From JAHFPN01 sp036559465 (GTDB lineage Bacteria; Pseudomonadota; Alphaproteobacteria; Rhizobiales; Xanthobacteraceae): DNA of 6,435 bases. Under the pieces are notes generated by a model. The model did no database searches. It worked only from the letters and a program-made list of their open reading frames with translations, and had not been told where the DNA came from. This document shows, piece by piece, positions 4,932 to 6,435 of this stretch; within the stretch, counting starts at the first letter, position 1; each line of letters opens with the position of its first letter. Location of the stretch: the NCBI GenBank assembly GCA_036559465.1, contig DATBTC010000121.1, positions 1 through 6,435 of the forward strand, written 5' to 3'. Made by a program: the position numbers and the translations under genes.

Positions 4932-5752
4932 GCTTGGCGCAAGAGACGCTACGCGGCCCGTCCGGGCTGATCGAAGATTGGTGGCGGCGGGAGCCGACAC
5001 TCGCCGCTTTCGCGTTGCTCATGGTCGTCGCCATGGCACCAACGCTGATCGCGATGGCGATCGACGGGCGCACCTTCAACGGCATCAATGTCTGGATCAA
5101 GCCGTTCAAGTTCGAGTCTTCGCTGGCGATTTTCTACGCGACGCTCGCCTGGTTCTGGGGCTATCTCGACGCCGAGGTGCGCGCGCGGAAAAGCGTGCGC
5201 TTGGCGGTTCTCCTGATCTGCGGCACCGGGCTGTTCGAGGTCGGCTACATCACTTTTCGCGCGGCGCTGGCCGAAGCTTCGCATTTCAATAATTCGACGC
5301 GGCTCACAGAGGCTCTTTACGGGCTGATGGGCGTCGGGATCCTGATTCAGGTCTCCCTGGCGGCTTGGGCCGGTAGGTTGATTTTGCGCTCGCGCGAAGG
5401 CGGCATCGCTCCGGTTTTGCGGCTCGCGATCGGGCTTGGGCTCATCGGGGGCAATATTCTGGGCGCGATCACCGGCGGTTACATGAGCGCGCAGACCGGC
5501 CATTGGGTCGGCGGCGTCGCGAACGACGCCACCGGCGTTTTCTTCTTCGGCTGGTCGCGCACCGGCGGCGATCTGCGCGTGGCGCATTTCGTCGGCCTGC
5601 ACGCGATTCAGGGGATACCGGTCATCGGGTATCTCGTCCGCAACGTGTCAGCGGGGCAGGCCGTCGTGTGGGCCTCGCTCGCGATCTGGACGGTGGTCAC
5701 GGCTTTCTTCTTCATCCAGGCGATCGGTGGAAGGCCACTGTTGCCGCTCTAG
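4928..5752 (+). CDS. Multi-pass membrane protein of unknown function, partner of the ABA4-like protein
   Basis: A 274-aa protein whose family I cannot name. About seven hydrophobic segments can be placed (24-45, 62-81, 91-113, 128-152, 163-186, 216-238, 245-268). Stretches that look like conserved motifs, not plain lipid-facing sequence, are NVWIKPFKFESSLAIFYAT (54-72), FEVGYITFRAA (103-113), HFNNSTRLTEALYGLMG (119-135), QTGHWVGG (189-196) and GWSRTGGDLRVAHFVGLHAI (208-227). Four histidines (119, 192, 220, 225) lie in or beside these motifs; H220 and H225 sit on the sixth helix about one turn apart, which could suit a metal, haem or other ligand, though this is only a guess. ATG overlaps the preceding TGA as ATGA, so the two proteins are translationally coupled and probably work together. 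A strong hairpin follows the stop. It is certainly coding; the function is open. Confidence 0.85.
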   Translation: MSLAQETLRGPSGLIEDWWRREPTLAAFALLMVVAMAPTLIAMAIDGRTFNGINVWIKPFKFESSLAIFYATLAWFWGYLDAEVRARKSVRLAVLLICGTGLFEVGYITFRAALAEASHFNNSTRLTEALYGLMGVGILIQVSLAAWAGRLILRSREGGIAPVLRLAIGLGLIGGNILGAITGGYMSAQTGHWVGGVANDATGVFFFGWSRTGGDLRVAHFVGLHAIQGIPVIGYLVRNVSAGQAVVWASLAIWTVVTAFFFIQAIGGRPLLPL

Positions 5753-5754
5753 AA

Positions 5755-5787
5755 ACGAAACGGGGCGCCAGAGGGCGCCCCGTTCGT
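5755..5787. terminator. Strong hairpin terminator between convergent operon and glnA, probably bidirectional
   Basis: CGGGGCGCC (5761-5769) pairs perfectly with GGCGCCCCG (5774-5782) around the tetraloop AGAG. Two A-T pairs extend it to 5759/5784, and three more pairs follow past a single bulged A (5755-5757 with 5785-5787). On the plus strand a modest T-rich stretch follows (GTATTT, 5786-5791). On the minus strand the hairpin is followed by TTTCGTTTC. It begins within 3 bp of the membrane-protein stop and lies 20 bp from the glnA stop, so it can end both transcripts. Confidence 0.8.
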
Positions 5788-5806
5788 ATTTAGGCTCGGG
5801 AGGAAA

Positions 5807-6435
5807 TCAGCCCGAGTAATACATGTCGTACTCGACCGGATGCGGGGTGTGCTCGAAGCGGATCACCTCGGTCATCTTCAGATCGATGTAGCTCTCGATG
5901 AAGTCGTCGTCGAACACGCCGCCCTTTTTCAGGAACTCGCGATCCTTGTCGAGATTGCCAAGTGCCTCGCGCAACGAACCGCAAACGGTCGGGATCTTCT
6001 TCAGCTCCTGCGGCGGAAGATCATAGAGATCCTTGTCCACGGCCGAGCCCGGATCGAGCTTGTTCTGGATGCCGTCGAGGCCGGCCATCAACATTGCCGC
6101 AAAGCCGAGATAGGGATTGCAGAGCGGATCGGGGAAGCGGACCTCGACGCGCTTGCCCTTGGGCGAGGTCGCCAGCGGAATGCGGCACGAGGCCGAACGG
6201 TTTCGCACCGAGTAGGCCAACAGCACCGGCGCCTCGAAGCCCGGCACCAGTCGTTTGTAGGAGTTGGTGGCCGGGTTGGTGAAGGCGTTGATCGCCCTGG
6301 CGTGCTTGATGATGCCGGCGATGTAGTGGAGGCAGGTGTCCGAAAGATCGGCGTATTTATTGCCGGCGAAGGTCGGCTTGTCGCCTTTCCAGATCGACTG
6401 GTGGCAATGCATGCCCGAGCCGTTGTCGCCGTAGA
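5807..6435 (-). CDS. glnA: Type I glutamine synthetase, C-terminal part (5' end beyond the window)
   Basis: 208 complete codons of the catalytic half of GlnA, which forms glutamine from glutamate, ammonia and ATP as a cytoplasmic dodecamer. Seen in order: YGDNGSGMHCHQSIWKGDKP, containing the active-site histidine loop; NPATNSYKRLVPGFEAPV, with the glutamate flap; RNRSASCRIP and VEVRFPDP, with the substrate and ATP arginines; and DKDLYDLPPQELKK, where the Tyr at 6023-6025 is the expected adenylylation site used by GlnE. This form is therefore probably under nitrogen-dependent covalent control. It ends FDMYYS-like as EYDMYYSG. All recognisable catalytic motifs are intact. It runs towards the ABA4-like operon and stops 20 bp from the shared hairpin terminator. 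Its promoter and N-terminal half are outside the window. Confidence 0.97.
   Translation of the reverse strand, partial: YGDNGSGMHCHQSIWKGDKPTFAGNKYADLSDTCLHYIAGIIKHARAINAFTNPATNSYKRLVPGFEAPVLLAYSVRNRSASCRIPLATSPKGKRVEVRFPDPLCNPYLGFAAMLMAGLDGIQNKLDPGSAVDKDLYDLPPQELKKIPTVCGSLREALGNLDKDREFLKKGGVFDDDFIESYIDLKMTEVIRFEHTPHPVEYDMYYSG

Noticed and set aside
4949..5602. A 217-codon open frame on the minus strand
   Set aside because: It is antisense to the membrane protein at 4928-5752, rich in R, D, Q, P and A as expected for the complement of hydrophobic codons, and has no motifs.
1..6435. Search for tRNA, rRNA, CRISPR, insertion-sequence ends or attachment sites
   Set aside because: I saw no tRNA-like cloverleaf, no regularly spaced repeats, no transposase motifs and no flanking duplications by reading through both strands.

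Overview
The window reads as chromosomal DNA from an alphaproteobacterium, most likely of the order Hyphomicrobiales (Rhizobiales). It is GC-rich with strongly GC-biased third codon positions. The ribosomal proteins L13 and S9, the C-terminal half of a type I glutamine synthetase and the CoA-binding protein all have a rhizobial look. I judge this by recognising protein families, not by any search, so the genus is left open. There is no sign of insertion sequences, phage genes, CRISPR, tRNA or rRNA. Every stretch longer than about 130 bases is covered by a gene, so there is no large empty region.

Layout from left to right. (1) A minus-strand pair: an ECHDC3-like enoyl-CoA hydratase/isomerase-fold protein (338-1165), followed with a 4-nt overlap by a CoA-binding Rossmann protein (1-341, cut off by the window edge). 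(2) Diverging from them, a PaaI-like hotdog thioesterase (1257-1697). Together these look like a small acyl-CoA/CoA-ligand neighbourhood. (3) After a 130-bp AT-rich promoter/leader region comes the ribosomal operon rplM-rpsI (1828-2768). It is followed 17 bp later by a TMEM175-family potassium-channel-like membrane protein with a TTG start (2786-3442), which may be read through from the ribosomal promoter. (4) A 9-bp perfect inverted repeat (3479-3499) lies ahead of a small open reading frame for a 70-aa protein with one C-terminal membrane segment (3530-3742). (5) A minus-strand TetR-family repressor of the WHG type (3739-4383) faces a two-gene plus-strand membrane operon: an ABA4-like (DUF4281) protein (4494-4931) and, with an ATGA overlap, a 274-aa multi-pass membrane protein of unknown function (4928-5752). 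(6) A strong, probably bidirectional hairpin terminator (about 5755-5787) separates this operon from the convergent glnA 3' half (5807-6435, minus strand).

The most interesting unit is the third quarter of the window. A perfect 20-bp palindrome at 4417-4436 lies between the TetR gene and the two membrane-protein genes. Each of its arms carries a consensus TTGACA -35 hexamer, one facing each way. That is the arrangement expected for an autoregulated repressor controlling a divergent operon. The inference is a ligand-responsive TetR switch for an uncharacterised two-component membrane module. Its substrate cannot be told from this sequence.

Other points: the hydratase-fold protein lacks both glutamates of the classical crotonase active site; the small ORF and the TetR gene share one CTAG as overlapping convergent stop codons; and two genes (CoA-binding protein, TMEM175-like) appear to begin with TTG.
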